Below, piece by piece: positions 1 to 7,144 of a DNA stretch of 33,962 nt; position 1 is the stretch's first letter; each line of letters starts with the position of its first letter. Location of the stretch: the NCBI GenBank assembly GCA_039815055.1, contig JBCCAA010000034.1, positions 1-33,962 on the forward strand, read 5' to 3'. A program made the translations under genes and the position numbers. The notes beneath the pieces are model-generated. The model did not search any database. It was not told the DNA's origin and saw only the letters and a program-made list of their open reading frames with translations. The DNA is from UBA5336 sp039815055 (GTDB taxonomy: Bacteria > Pseudomonadota > Alphaproteobacteria > Caulobacterales > Hyphomonadaceae).

Positions 1-57
1 CTCCCCCCACGTCTGTAGGCGAACAGCGGGCCCACCCTCGGCTGACGCCAGATGTGA

Positions 58-265
58 TTAAAAATAGGGAAGGACGCGGGCATGCAGAAAACTCAAGAGA
101 CCTTCCGCGTCCTGGCTGAAGCGACTCTCGTCGCCCGACTCCTCGAGAAACCACTCCCGGGTGTCATCTAGCAGGCTGGCCAAAGCACGTTCGAACGCAT
201 CTTTCCGGCCTTCCTCCAGATCAGCCTCGGCAGATTGGGCCGCTTCGACCAGGTCGCTCCAAACC
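58..265 (-). pseudogene. C-terminal fragment of an unidentified protein, cut by the IS
   Basis: Read on the minus strand, the bases from about 265 down to a TAA at 58-60 stay open for roughly 68 codons. The translation looks like real protein: acidic and helical, with Leu/Ala-rich stretches and the ending LHARVLPYF. There is no start codon inside it, and its upstream side runs into the left end of the insertion sequence, so it is most simply the tail of a gene split by the IS or by a deletion next to it. I do not recognise the family. Its orientation matches the broken integrase on the other side of the IS, so both may be cargo of the same decayed element. The exact right border is uncertain because the IS end was placed by eye. 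The 57 bases before it show nothing I can name. Confidence 0.45.
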
Positions 266-1145
266 TGTCCTTCCCCCTTAAAACTGGGCCATCTGGTACT
301 TAGTGGTTTTGGCGGTTCAGGAGGGGGTGGTTATGGCTCGGAAGCGGTATTCGGATGAGGACGTTTTGCGTGTGTTGCGTGAGATCGAGGTGTCTTTGGC
401 AGATGGTCTGGACGTGGTGAGTGCTTGTCGTAAGGCGGGCGTTTCGGATGCGACCTACTACACGTGGCGCAAGAAGTTCGGCGGTTTCGGGCGCACCCAG
501 TTGGCCGAGAAGAAGGCGCTTGAGAAGGAGAACGCCCGGCTGAAGCGGATCGTGGCCGACCTGGAGCTCGACAAGCTCATCCTCAAGGAAACGCTCGATT
601 ATCTAAAGCCACACTGGGTTTGGGGGCCTGAAGCCCGCTGACCTGCGCCAGGCCGTGATCCATGTGCGCCAGAAGCTCGATACCTCAGAGCGGCACACGT
701 GCAGGACGGTCGGCATGGCGCGCTCCACGCAGCAGTACAAGGCCCGCAAGGTAGACGATGACGAAGCCCTGCGTCTGGCATTGATCCGGTTGGCCAAACA
801 GTATGGCCGCTATGGCTATCGCAAAGTGGCCAGATTTCTGAGGCTCGAAGGCTGGCAGGTCAACCACAAAAAGGTCGAGCGGCTCTGGCGCGAGGAAGGC
901 CTGCAGCTGCCGCAGCGCCACAAGAAACGCCGCCGTCTCTACCATAAGGACAGCTCGGTCATACGGTTCAGGCCGCACTACCCCAACCATATCTGGAGCG
1001 TTGATCTGGTCCACGACAAGCTGAGCTCTGGCAGGCCTTACAAGATGCTCACCGTGCTGGACGAGTACACGCGCGAAGCCCTGTGCGTGCACGTTAGGGC
1101 CAAGCTGGGATCGGCTGACGTCTTGGAAGCGCTCTACCCGCTTCA
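266..1145 (+). mobile_element. IS3-family (IS407-like) insertion sequence, right end missing
   Basis: The element carries the two-frame layout of IS3-family elements: a helix-turn-helix/leucine-zipper OrfA followed by an integrase-like OrfB. The left terminus is tentatively at 266, where TGTCCTTCCCCC begins just inside the broken upstream gene. No matching right inverted repeat is visible. OrfB stops resembling a transposase near 1140, where the antisense integrase sequence takes over. The element has therefore lost the second half of OrfB and its right end, probably through an IS-adjacent deletion that also removed the 3' half of the integrase. It should not be able to move without help from a complete copy elsewhere. 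The left boundary is inferred, and no target-site duplication can be tested because one end is gone. Confidence 0.72.
333..641 (+). CDS. IS3-family transposase OrfA
   Basis: This 102-residue protein matches the OrfA type of IS407-like elements. It has an N-terminal helix-turn-helix (KRYSDEDVLRVLREIE, then VSACRKAGVSDATYYTWRKK, about residues 4-50). A leucine-zipper region follows, beginning KKALEKENARLKRIVADLEL, of the kind that mediates multimerisation. The ATG at 333 is preceded at good distance by AGGAGG (319-324), so it is preferred over the GTG at 303. OrfA appears intact. Its frame and that of OrfB differ by +1 (equivalently -2), not the -1 offset usually used to make the IS3 fusion transposase. 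A run of five G bases at 622-626 lies where the frames would be joined. Whether this is an indel or this group's normal arrangement cannot be decided here. Confidence 0.85.
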   Translation: MARKRYSDEDVLRVLREIEVSLADGLDVVSACRKAGVSDATYYTWRKKFGGFGRTQLAEKKALEKENARLKRIVADLELDKLILKETLDYLKPHWVWGPEAR

Positions 1146-1194
1146 GCTCAAGCGCTGGATAATGCGTTTCTCTTCGTTTTTGGCGGGGAAGTGA
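655..1194 (+). pseudogene. IS3-family transposase OrfB, truncated before the catalytic core is complete
   Basis: The frame is open from 607 and has a GTG at 655. It shows the HTH_21-like segment (KQYGRYGYRKVARFLRLEG, VNHKKVERLWREEGL) and the start of the rve integrase core, with the first catalytic Asp in IWSVDLVHD. Full OrfB proteins then reach a second Asp (around DNGPEF) and a distal Glu, but this reading loses transposase character after about ADVLEALYPL. The last 15 or so residues up to the stop at 1192-1194 are the antisense of the integrase gene. The DDE triad is incomplete, so the enzyme should be inactive. The junction lies near 1140-1150. Confidence 0.8.
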
Positions 1195-1797
1195 CGCCTG
1201 CAGGTTGCCGCGCCAGGTGGCGGGATCGAAGCCGTCACGCAGGCCTTCGGCGCGCGCCGCATCAAGGATCAGTTCGATCCGGTTGCGAACGCGCTCGGCC
1301 GTGGTGGGGATCCCATACCATATGGGTTTGAGACAGCTGATAACATCGGTAGACGTAGTCTCGTCCACTGGCCGCTTCCAGATCGGCTTGACATGCAGCT
1401 TCAGGGAGTTGCGCCACTGTCACTCATTGTCAGGGTGCTTCCATCCTCGCGCACGCTCATTGATGAACTGGAGGGCGAAATCCCCAAAACGCGGGCGCTT
1501 GGGAGCCGGGCGGGTTGCCTTCGCTTTGCGTTGCCATTCGGACCGTGGATCACGCTTTGGCGTTTCTGCTAGCCATTTGCGGGCTTCGGCCGCTTTGGCG
1601 CGGGCATCGCTCTGCGTCACTTCTGGCCAGCTACCCAGCCCCACTTCCGGGCGACGTCCTTCGAAGCGATAGACAAATGTCCAAGACTCTGCGCCCGAGT
1701 CGCGGACGTTGAGGATCAGCCCACCACCATCACTCAGCTCCCTTTGACCCTTGGCGCGGCGCACTTCCAAGGCAGTTAATTTGTGCAAGGTGGGCAT
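1145..1797 (-). pseudogene. P4-type tyrosine integrase, broken by an in-frame stop and a 3' truncation
   Basis: The gene starts at ATG 1797 (minus), preceded by GGAGG six bases upstream. The N-terminus MPTLHKLTALEVRRAKG, the later DGGGLILNV and the segment VGLGSWPEVTQSDARAKA are hallmarks of the DUF4102 arm-binding domain of P4-like integrases. After GWKHPDNE there is a TGA (1420-1422). The same frame then continues as a convincing core-binding domain (TTAERVRNRIELILDAARAEG, later DPATWRGNL) and reaches HYPAL at about 1150, where homology ends at the IS. The catalytic domain with Arg, His and the nucleophilic Tyr is absent. There are thus two independent lesions: one nonsense mutation and one loss of the 3' half. 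The 5' end faces the 3' end of tRNA-Met, the usual place for such an integrase. Confidence 0.85.
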
Positions 1798-1904
1798 ACA
1801 CGCCTCCAAAATTGCTCCCTCGAACCCACACTCAACCCCGCCAATAACCCCGCCAGCGAGGCCGATTTCGACAGATAGTGAGCGAACGGTCACGAGCTTA
1901 TGAG

Positions 1905-1936
1905 AACAATTATACGAAGAAAGCCAAACAATTATA
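1905..1936. repeat. Paired 10-bp direct repeat AACAATTATA between integrase and tRNA
   Basis: AACAATTATA occurs at 1905-1914 and again at 1927-1936, 22 bp apart start to start, i.e. about two helical turns on the same DNA face. The pair is AT-rich in an otherwise GC-rich setting and lies between the integrase start and the tRNA 3' end. That is where attachment-arm, excisionase or integrase-promoter sites are normally found. The role is inferred from position only. Confidence 0.5.
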
Positions 1937-1970
1937 AGAGCTTGCGCTGATGTCGGCGAACGGTGGCGAA

Positions 1971-2047
1971 TGGTGGTTCGGGGGAGACTTGAACTCCCGA
2001 CCTCACGATTATGAGTCGTGCGCTCTAACCAGCTGAGCTACCGAACC
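1971..2047 (-). tRNA. tRNA-Met (CAT anticodon), elongator-like, CCA encoded
   Basis: On the minus strand the sequence begins GGTTCGGTAGCTCAGCTGG. It folds as a cloverleaf: the acceptor stem GGTTCGG pairs with CCGAACC, the anticodon loop is CTCATAA (anticodon CAT), the T-arm contains TTCAAGT, and an encoded CCA ends at 1971. The layout resembles elongator tRNA-Met. A tRNA-Ile2 whose CAT is modified to lysidine-AT cannot be excluded by eye, while initiator tRNA is less likely because the first base pair of the acceptor stem is a normal match. The 3' end borders the decayed integrase, so this gene was probably the attachment site of the lost element. Confidence 0.93.
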
Positions 2048-2106
2048 TGAGCCATCAATGTGCGGCGAAGCGGGGGAAATACACGCACCGGCCCGCGGGC
2101 GCAAGC

Positions 2107-3243
2107 TTATGTGTTTACCAGCTCCAACACATGATCTGCAATGGCAAGGGACGATGTCAGGCCAGGGCTTTCAATGCCCAAGAGGTTGACCAGTCCAGAG
2201 GTGGCGTGTTCGCGCGGACCTTCGATGATGAAGTCCCCGGATGGCTGCCCCTCGCCGACGAGTTTCGGCCGAACGCCGGCATAGTCAGGCGACAGCGCGC
2301 CCTCTGCAAGTCCTGGCCAGTAGCGACGCACCGCAGCGTAAAAATGGTGAGCCCGCGCAGGATCCACGCGATAGTCAAATGGCGGTGCCGCGCCTTCCGC
2401 CAACCACTCGGCATCAGGACCAAGCTTGCCACGACCGCCCAGGTCAATTGTCAGATGCAGGCCAAGCGACGATGTCGTGGGCATGGGATAGATCAGTCGA
2501 GAGAAAGGCGTCTTCCCACTAACCGTGAAATACGATCCCTTCACATAGCGCGGCGTTGGCAGGCCCGACTGGTGCGGCCCTTCAATCGCCTCCGCCAAAT
2601 CAACGGCATGGTGCCCAGCCGCATTGATCACCCAACGCGCCGAAAGTCGCGATGGCGTCGCACCGCCAAGCTCAAGCGTGATACGTTGGCCATCTGGGTG
2701 CCCGGACCGGACAGGCGTACCAAACACGATTTGACCACCTGCATCTTCGAAATCGCCTTGAAGCGACAGGAAGAAACCATGGCTGTCAAAAATACCGCTC
2801 ACCGGAGAGTGGATGGCGGCGGAAACATGCGCCGCCAATGCCGGTTCCATAGCGCGAGCCGCAGCACCATCGAGACTGCGCAACCCCTCTACGCCATTGG
2901 CCTGTGCTCGCTCCAGAAGACCGCCTAAACCCTGCGCCTCAGTATCATTGGTTGCAACAACCAGCTTCCCACAGGGATTATACGCGATGCCGCGCTCTTT
3001 CAGGTATTGCACAATGGCGCGTCGCCCGGCCACGCAATGACGCGCCTTAAGCGATCCATTTGCATAATAGAGCCCGGCATGGATCACTTCAGAGTTTCGC
3101 GAAGAGGTATGAGTCGCGATGGCCGTCTCTGCCTCTAGCAAGACCACATCGTGGCCAGCCATGGCAAGCGCTCGCGCCGCGGCAAGGCCAATCACCCCGG
3201 CGCCGACTACCGCCACATCGATTTCAAACTGTTCGCTCGACAT
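2107..3243 (-). CDS. FAD-dependent oxidoreductase, L-2-hydroxyglutarate oxidase-like
   Basis: This 378-residue protein is a DAO/GlpD-fold flavoprotein. The N-terminal dinucleotide motif is VVGAGVIGLAAARAL (G14, G16, G19). The segment TSSRNSEVIHAGLYY is characteristic of the L-2-hydroxyglutarate dehydrogenase/oxidase group, which converts L-2-hydroxyglutarate to 2-oxoglutarate and passes electrons on through FAD. A C-terminal GIESPGLTSSLAIADHV fits the final FAD-binding region. I chose ATG 3243. The same frame stays open far upstream (to 3744), but that extension would run through the divergent gene beginning at 3308 and has no family character. No strong Shine-Dalgarno is visible. The divergent spacing to the exported repeat protein is only 64 bp. 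The substrate assignment is by family motif and not proven; relatives act on other 2-hydroxy acids or amines. Confidence 0.85.
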   Translation of the reverse strand: MSSEQFEIDVAVVGAGVIGLAAARALAMAGHDVVLLEAETAIATHTSSRNSEVIHAGLYYANGSLKARHCVAGRRAIVQYLKERGIAYNPCGKLVVATNDTEAQGLGGLLERAQANGVEGLRSLDGAAARAMEPALAAHVSAAIHSPVSGIFDSHGFFLSLQGDFEDAGGQIVFGTPVRSGHPDGQRITLELGGATPSRLSARWVINAAGHHAVDLAEAIEGPHQSGLPTPRYVKGSYFTVSGKTPFSRLIYPMPTTSSLGLHLTIDLGGRGKLGPDAEWLAEGAAPPFDYRVDPARAHHFYAAVRRYWPGLAEGALSPDYAGVRPKLVGEGQPSGDFIIEGPREHATSGLVNLLGIESPGLTSSLAIADHVLELVNT

Positions 3244-3307
3244 TTTGTGATCATAAATCGTCTCAAATAACTGGGCGGTGCCTGCCATCCGCGCTATTGT
3301 GACGCAG

Positions 3308-4099
3308 ATGAGATATGCGATCCCGATTCTGGCAGTGGCGATAGTGTGGGCGATCACGGTTGCACATGCCGACAATGCGAGCGTGCCGGCTGCCTCCACT
3401 GAGTCTCTGGCACTTACCGCATACCAGACCGGTGCCTTCAACCAGGCAGCGGAATTGGCCGAAGCTGCTGGCGATTCAGATAGCCTGGCATTGGCGGCTC
3501 GTTCGGTGCTCGCTCTGGCCATGTGCGGGGACAGTGAGCCTGCCGCAGCCAACATCGAGCGGGCAGAAACACTTGCACGAACTGCTCTGGAACTCGACCC
3601 GACACATATTGAGGGACGTCTGCAGCTGGCAATCGCGCTTTCGCTGAAGGCGCGGCCCATGTCCACACGCGAGGCCATGCGTTCTGGTTTGGGAGATGAC
3701 GCCAGGGCGCTAACCGAGTCTGTGTTGGAAGATGATCCAGGCAACGCCTATGCCCATGGCCTGATGGCTGTGTGGCATGTAGAGGTGGTCCGCCGTGGTG
3801 GATCGATCGGCTCAGCCATGATGGGCGCCAGCGTTCGCCGGGGCCTGAAGCACTATGAAACGGCCCAGATGCTCTCACCCGATGATGCCGCACTTCACTG
3901 GCAAATGGCGCGCGCGCTCACAGCGCTCAACGCCAGGAAATACCGCGATGAAATTGACACAGCCCTGACCGCAGCCATTCAGGCCAGCCATGAAGACGCT
4001 GTAGAACGCACCATGGCAGCGCGCGCTGACATCCTGATGGCCGCACTTTCTAGCGATTCCAGACGAGACGTCGAAGCCTTGGCTAAAAGCATGTTGTGA
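3308..4099 (+). CDS. Exported TPR-like repeat protein, function unknown
   Basis: The product has 263 residues with a clear signal peptide: MRYAIPILAVAIVWAITVAHA followed by DNAS, with a likely cleavage after AHA. The mature part is alpha-helical with TPR-like units. Examples are the stretch around ARTALELDPTHIEGRLQLAI, the ESVLEDDPGNAYAHGLMAVW unit and the HYETAQMLSPDDAALHWQMA unit, each with the loosely spaced Gly/Ala and a D-P-turn typical of such repeats. It is therefore probably a periplasmic protein-interaction scaffold. An upstream in-frame start at 3278 exists, but the ATG at 3308 puts the signal peptide at the N-terminus. It ends nine bases before tRNA-Asn, which is on the opposite strand. 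Nothing in the sequence points to a specific partner. Confidence 0.82.
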   Translation: MRYAIPILAVAIVWAITVAHADNASVPAASTESLALTAYQTGAFNQAAELAEAAGDSDSLALAARSVLALAMCGDSEPAAANIERAETLARTALELDPTHIEGRLQLAIALSLKARPMSTREAMRSGLGDDARALTESVLEDDPGNAYAHGLMAVWHVEVVRRGGSIGSAMMGASVRRGLKHYETAQMLSPDDAALHWQMARALTALNARKYRDEIDTALTAAIQASHEDAVERTMAARADILMAALSSDSRRDVEALAKSML

Positions 4100-4108
4100 A
4101 GGACCTGG

Positions 4109-4184
4109 TGGCTCCGCGAGTAGGACTCGAACCTACGACCGGGCGATTAACAGTCGCCTGCTCTACCAACTGAGCTATCGCGGA
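4109..4184 (-). tRNA. tRNA-Asn (GTT)
   Basis: The minus strand begins TCCGCGATAGCTCAGTTGG and ends in an encoded CCA at 4109-4111. The anticodon loop is CTGTTAA (anticodon GTT). The acceptor stem TCCGCGA pairs with the complementary 3' strand TCGCGGA, and the T-loop TTCGAGT is normal. It lies convergent with and nine bases from the end of the exported repeat protein. Confidence 0.96.
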
Positions 4185-4255
4185 TCACCGTCAGGTAAGC
4201 GCGCCTGATAGCAAAACGGCCCGCTGTGTCAAAGCCCAAATGCCAATCTGCTGGC

Positions 4256-4286
4256 AAAAAAAGGGCGGAAGCGCGAAGCTTCCGCC
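4256..4286 (-). terminator. Rho-independent terminator, minus strand
   Basis: A perfect 9-bp stem GGCGGAAGC / GCTTCCGCC (4264-4272 and 4278-4286) has a 5-base loop. On the minus strand it is followed after one base by seven T residues (4262-4256), the complete intrinsic-terminator signature. It would end transcription coming from tRNA-Cys, 162 bp upstream, before tRNA-Asn, or end a short transcript started in between. Confidence 0.85.
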
Positions 4287-4341
4287 GAGGCGTTGGGTGA
4301 TGGTGGGTGTCTCCAAAAGAAGACCTGCTCAAGTTCGCTCA

Positions 4342-4375
4342 TTTTGGTTAATGACTGGTAAATCGTTAACCAAAA
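4342..4375. promoter_or_regulatory. 34-bp dyad with 10-bp arms, possible cell-cycle regulator site
   Basis: TTTTGGTTAA (4342-4351) and its exact complement TTAACCAAAA (4366-4375) flank a 14-bp spacer. TTAACC is the half-site core recognised by the alphaproteobacterial response regulator CtrA, whose full consensus is TTAA-N7-TTAA. Here the two TTAA cores are 14 bp apart, so the match to the full consensus is not exact. The dyad sits between tRNA-Cys and the terminator on the minus strand. It could be an operator, the promoter region of a short transcript ending at that terminator, or a hairpin in the tRNA trailer. The remainder of 4185-4447 shows no credible gene. Confidence 0.4.
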
Positions 4376-4447
4376 ATTTGGCGCGGTGAATCAGGCGTTG
4401 CGAAACCTGCCGTGCGGGTTAGCGAAAACGTGAATTCTCTGAAGGTT

Positions 4448-4521
4448 TGGAGGCCCCGCCCGGAATCGAACCGGGGTACACGGATTTGCAATCCGCTGCG
4501 TCACCACTCCGCCACAGGGCC
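4448..4521 (-). tRNA. tRNA-Cys (GCA)
   Basis: The minus strand begins GGCCCTGTGGCGGAGTGG and ends in an encoded CCA at 4448-4450. The anticodon loop is TTGCAAA (anticodon GCA). The acceptor stem GGCCCTG pairs with CGGGGCC with one T-G wobble, and the T-loop TTCGATT is normal. It is divergent from glpK, with 137 bp between them. That gap also contains a small hairpin GCGCTG-ATAC-CAGCGC (4532-4547) of unknown meaning. Confidence 0.96.
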
Positions 4522-4658
4522 AGCCAAGTTGGCGCTGATACCAGCGCGCGGTCAGGGATGCAATCACCTGTTCCAGATCAATGCCATCTCGCCGCCCATT
4601 GCACTCATCACAACTTCGCCGGACACTGTGGCCAACAAAAATACAAAGGGAGACGGCC

Positions 4659-6140
4659 ATGGCGGACACACTGATCGCGCTGGACCAGGGCACAACATCA
4701 AGCCGGGCCATGGTGTTCAACACGCATGGTCAACCGCTTGCTGCACACCAGCAGCCGTTTCCTCAGATGTACCCCGCCGATGGTTGGGTCGAGCACGATC
4801 CAGAAGCTATCTGGTCGTCTACAGTCTCAACGGCAAAAGCTGCGCTCGCCGGTGTAGACTCCACACCGACCGCGCTGGGAATCACCAACCAACGCGAAAC
4901 CGTGGTGATCTGGGACAGGGCCACTGGCGCGCCGATCCACAACGCCCTGGTCTGGCAGGACCGACGGACCGCGCCCCGCTGCGCCGAGATCGAGGCTGCC
5001 GGCCATGGGACCTTGATCACCGAACGAACCGGCCTTTTGATTGATCCCTATTTCTCCGCCACCAAACTCACCTGGCTGCTCGACCATGTGCCGGGCGCGA
5101 GAGCGCGCGCGATGCGCGGCGAGTTGGCGGCGGGCACAATAGACAGCTTCCTGATCTGGCGCCTGACGGGCGGGCGTGTGCATGCAACCGACGCCACCAA
5201 TGCCAGCAGGACCAGCCTGTTCGACATCCATCTCCAAAAATGGGACGAGGATCTGCTTCAGCTTTTTGGCATCCCCTCCAGCATATTGCCCGACGTGAAA
5301 GACAGCGCCGCAGATTTCGGCACCACCGATCCTGATGTGCTTGGCGCGGCCATCCCAATCCGCGGGGTCGCCGGGGACCAGCAGGCCGCTGCCATTGGCC
5401 AGGCGTGCTTCCGGCCGGGCGATCTGAAAAGCACCTATGGCACCGGGTGTTTTGTGATCGTGAACACAGGCGAACACCCCATCATGTCTCAGAACCGACT
5501 GCTCACCACCCTGGCCTACCGCCTAAATGGAAAACCGACATACGCTCTCGAAGGCTCGATATTCATTGCAGGTGCGGCGGTACAGTGGCTGCGCGATGAG
5601 GTGGGCGTGCTCGCCAGCGCTGCTGAAACGGCAGAACGTGCAGCCCGGGCGCGCGACGATGCGCAGGTGATTATGGTGCCCGCCTTTACCGGCATGGGTG
5701 CGCCGCATTGGGCACCGGATGCGCGCGCGGCTGTGTTCGGAATGACCCGCGACACTGGCCCGAACGAGCTATCGCGTGCCGCGCTAGAGGGCGTTGTCTA
5801 CCAAACCCATGACCTGTTTGCCGCACTGGCCGCAGATGGCCGCGCCCCGTCGAACCTGCGCGTGGATGGCGGTATGGTGGCCAATGACTGGTTCGTTCAG
5901 CGGCTGGCCGATGTGCTGAACCTCAACGTGTTGCGACCAACGGTGTTGGAAACAACCGCACTTGGGGCCGCTTATCTCGCAGGACTGGGCGCCGGCATCT
6001 ACACCTCTCTGGAACAGATATCCGGCCAGTGGCAGGCCGAAAGCGAATTCTCTCCAGACATGGATGAAGGCGACAGGGCGACGCGCCTGAAACGCTGGCA
6101 GGCCTGCGTTGATGCGGTGTTGTCGGTGGCTGCGAGTTAG
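4659..6140 (+). CDS. glpK: Glycerol kinase
   Basis: This cytoplasmic kinase of 493 residues phosphorylates glycerol with ATP to sn-glycerol 3-phosphate, which feeds phospholipid synthesis or glycolysis. The FGGY-family start TLIALDQGTTSSRAMVF is the phosphate-1 loop. ITNQRETVVIWDRATGAP and ALVWQDRRT form the substrate region. GVAGDQQAAAIGQACFRPGD and the STYGTGCF segment lie in the centre, with the second ATP-binding part around LRVDGGMVANDWF. Length matches E. coli GlpK (about 500). ATG 4659 is chosen because AGGGAGA stands seven bases upstream and the family N-terminus begins there; an in-frame ATG at 4581 would add an unlikely leader. No glpF, glpD or glpR is beside it, so it is a stand-alone gene here. 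Its stop codon overlaps the end of the convergent isoaspartyl peptidase gene by four bases. Confidence 0.96.
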   Translation: MADTLIALDQGTTSSRAMVFNTHGQPLAAHQQPFPQMYPADGWVEHDPEAIWSSTVSTAKAALAGVDSTPTALGITNQRETVVIWDRATGAPIHNALVWQDRRTAPRCAEIEAAGHGTLITERTGLLIDPYFSATKLTWLLDHVPGARARAMRGELAAGTIDSFLIWRLTGGRVHATDATNASRTSLFDIHLQKWDEDLLQLFGIPSSILPDVKDSAADFGTTDPDVLGAAIPIRGVAGDQQAAAIGQACFRPGDLKSTYGTGCFVIVNTGEHPIMSQNRLLTTLAYRLNGKPTYALEGSIFIAGAAVQWLRDEVGVLASAAETAERAARARDDAQVIMVPAFTGMGAPHWAPDARAAVFGMTRDTGPNELSRAALEGVVYQTHDLFAALAADGRAPSNLRVDGGMVANDWFVQRLADVLNLNVLRPTVLETTALGAAYLAGLGAGIYTSLEQISGQWQAESEFSPDMDEGDRATRLKRWQACVDAVLSVAAS

Positions 6141-7144
6141 TCTTCGCCAGCAAAAATCGCTGTTTCCATGACGCCTGGCGCCGCGCGCCCGCGATACATA
6201 CCTTCCGTATCAAACACCAGCGCCACTTCGCCGTTCGCGCCCATCACAATCACGCCGCCATCGCCGCCAAGGTCTGCGACCTCACCCAACGCTATTTCAG
6301 CAGCGTCTTTGATGGACTGATCGGCAAGTTCAATCTGTGTGCAGATCGTCTTGGCCACGCCGACGCGGATAAAGTACTCGCCATGGCCGGTCGCCGATAC
6401 AGCGCATACACCGTTCTGGGCATAGGTTGCGGCCCCGATCAGCGGACTATCACCGACCCGGCCTGTCGCCTTCGCGGTCATCCCGCCAGTGGAGGTGGCC
6501 GCGGCGAGATTGCCAGCCTGGTCGAGCGCCACGGCGCCAACTGTGCCATGACGATCAGCTGCATCGCGTGTTTGTTCACGCAGCACACGATCAAGTGATT
6601 GCTGACGGCTGCGCGTGCTGAAATACACATTGTCGACCAGGTCCAGGCCCTGGGTTGCGGCGAAATCATCGGCGCCCGAACCCGCGAACATGACATGTTC
6701 GGAGTTTTCCATGACAGCCCTTGCTGCACGGATCGGGTTTTTCACATTGGTTATGCCTGCCACCGCCCCGGCATCGCGGTCATTGCCGACCATGATGGAG
6801 GCGTCGAGTTCATGTGTACCTGCGGCCGTGAACACCGCGCCCTGCCCCGCGTTGAACCCTGGATGATCTTCCATAACCATTACCGCCGCTTCCACCGCGT
6901 CGAGCGAGCTTCCCCCAGCCTCCAGAACCTCAGACCCCGCCTTGAGGGCAGCTTCCAGACCGGCATGCATCTCGGCCTCGCGCTCTGGTGACATGTTCGC
7001 ACGCGTGATCACGCCAGCGCCGCCATGTATTGCCAGCGACCACTCAGGCATCGGTTCATCTCCAAAATCAAAGTCAGTCTCCACCGACACATTTGCGCAC
7101 GCGCCCAGCATCAAGGCCGATAGGCCAGCAATCATCCACTTCAT
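6137..7144 (-). CDS. iaaA: Isoaspartyl peptidase / type III L-asparaginase, predicted lipoprotein
   Basis: This 335-residue Ntn-hydrolase would cleave beta-aspartyl peptides and possibly asparagine. Family marks are LAIHGGAGVI near the start, HPGFNAGQGAVFTAAGTHELDAS, AGAVAGITNVKNPI, and the autoprocessing site HG-TVGAVALD. Cleavage between G200 and T201 would release the nucleophilic Thr. Later GGMTAKATGRVGDSPLIGAATYA forms the substrate loop. The N-terminus MKWMIAGLSALMLGAC is a lipoprotein signal with lipobox LGAC (Cys16), so the enzyme should be membrane-anchored on the periplasmic side. Its ATG follows the valS stop directly (TAAATG), with GGAGG inside the valS end, so the two are probably translated from one mRNA. 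Convergent with glpK. Cytoplasmic relatives lack the lipobox; the export prediction is the uncommon point. Confidence 0.9.
   Translation of the reverse strand: MKWMIAGLSALMLGACANVSVETDFDFGDEPMPEWSLAIHGGAGVITRANMSPEREAEMHAGLEAALKAGSEVLEAGGSSLDAVEAAVMVMEDHPGFNAGQGAVFTAAGTHELDASIMVGNDRDAGAVAGITNVKNPIRAARAVMENSEHVMFAGSGADDFAATQGLDLVDNVYFSTRSRQQSLDRVLREQTRDAADRHGTVGAVALDQAGNLAAATSTGGMTAKATGRVGDSPLIGAATYAQNGVCAVSATGHGEYFIRVGVAKTICTQIELADQSIKDAAEIALGEVADLGGDGGVIVMGANGEVALVFDTEGMYRGRAAPGVMETAIFAGED

Noticed and set aside
1420..1422. The in-frame TGA of the integrase as a selenocysteine or read-through codon
   Set aside because: Integrases do not use selenocysteine, no supporting RNA structure was seen, and the gene is also cut at its 3' end, so decay is the simpler reading.
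2107..3744. A 545-residue version of the flavoprotein starting at 3744
   Set aside because: The extra N-terminal part overlaps the divergent exported repeat protein and has no flavoprotein character; the Rossmann motif begins just after the ATG at 3243.
4147..4332. A short minus-strand frame with a Thr-His-His-His run before the terminator, resembling a leader peptide for attenuation
   Set aside because: It starts only at TTG, has no ribosome site, runs through the terminator into tRNA-Asn, and no amino-acid biosynthesis gene follows.
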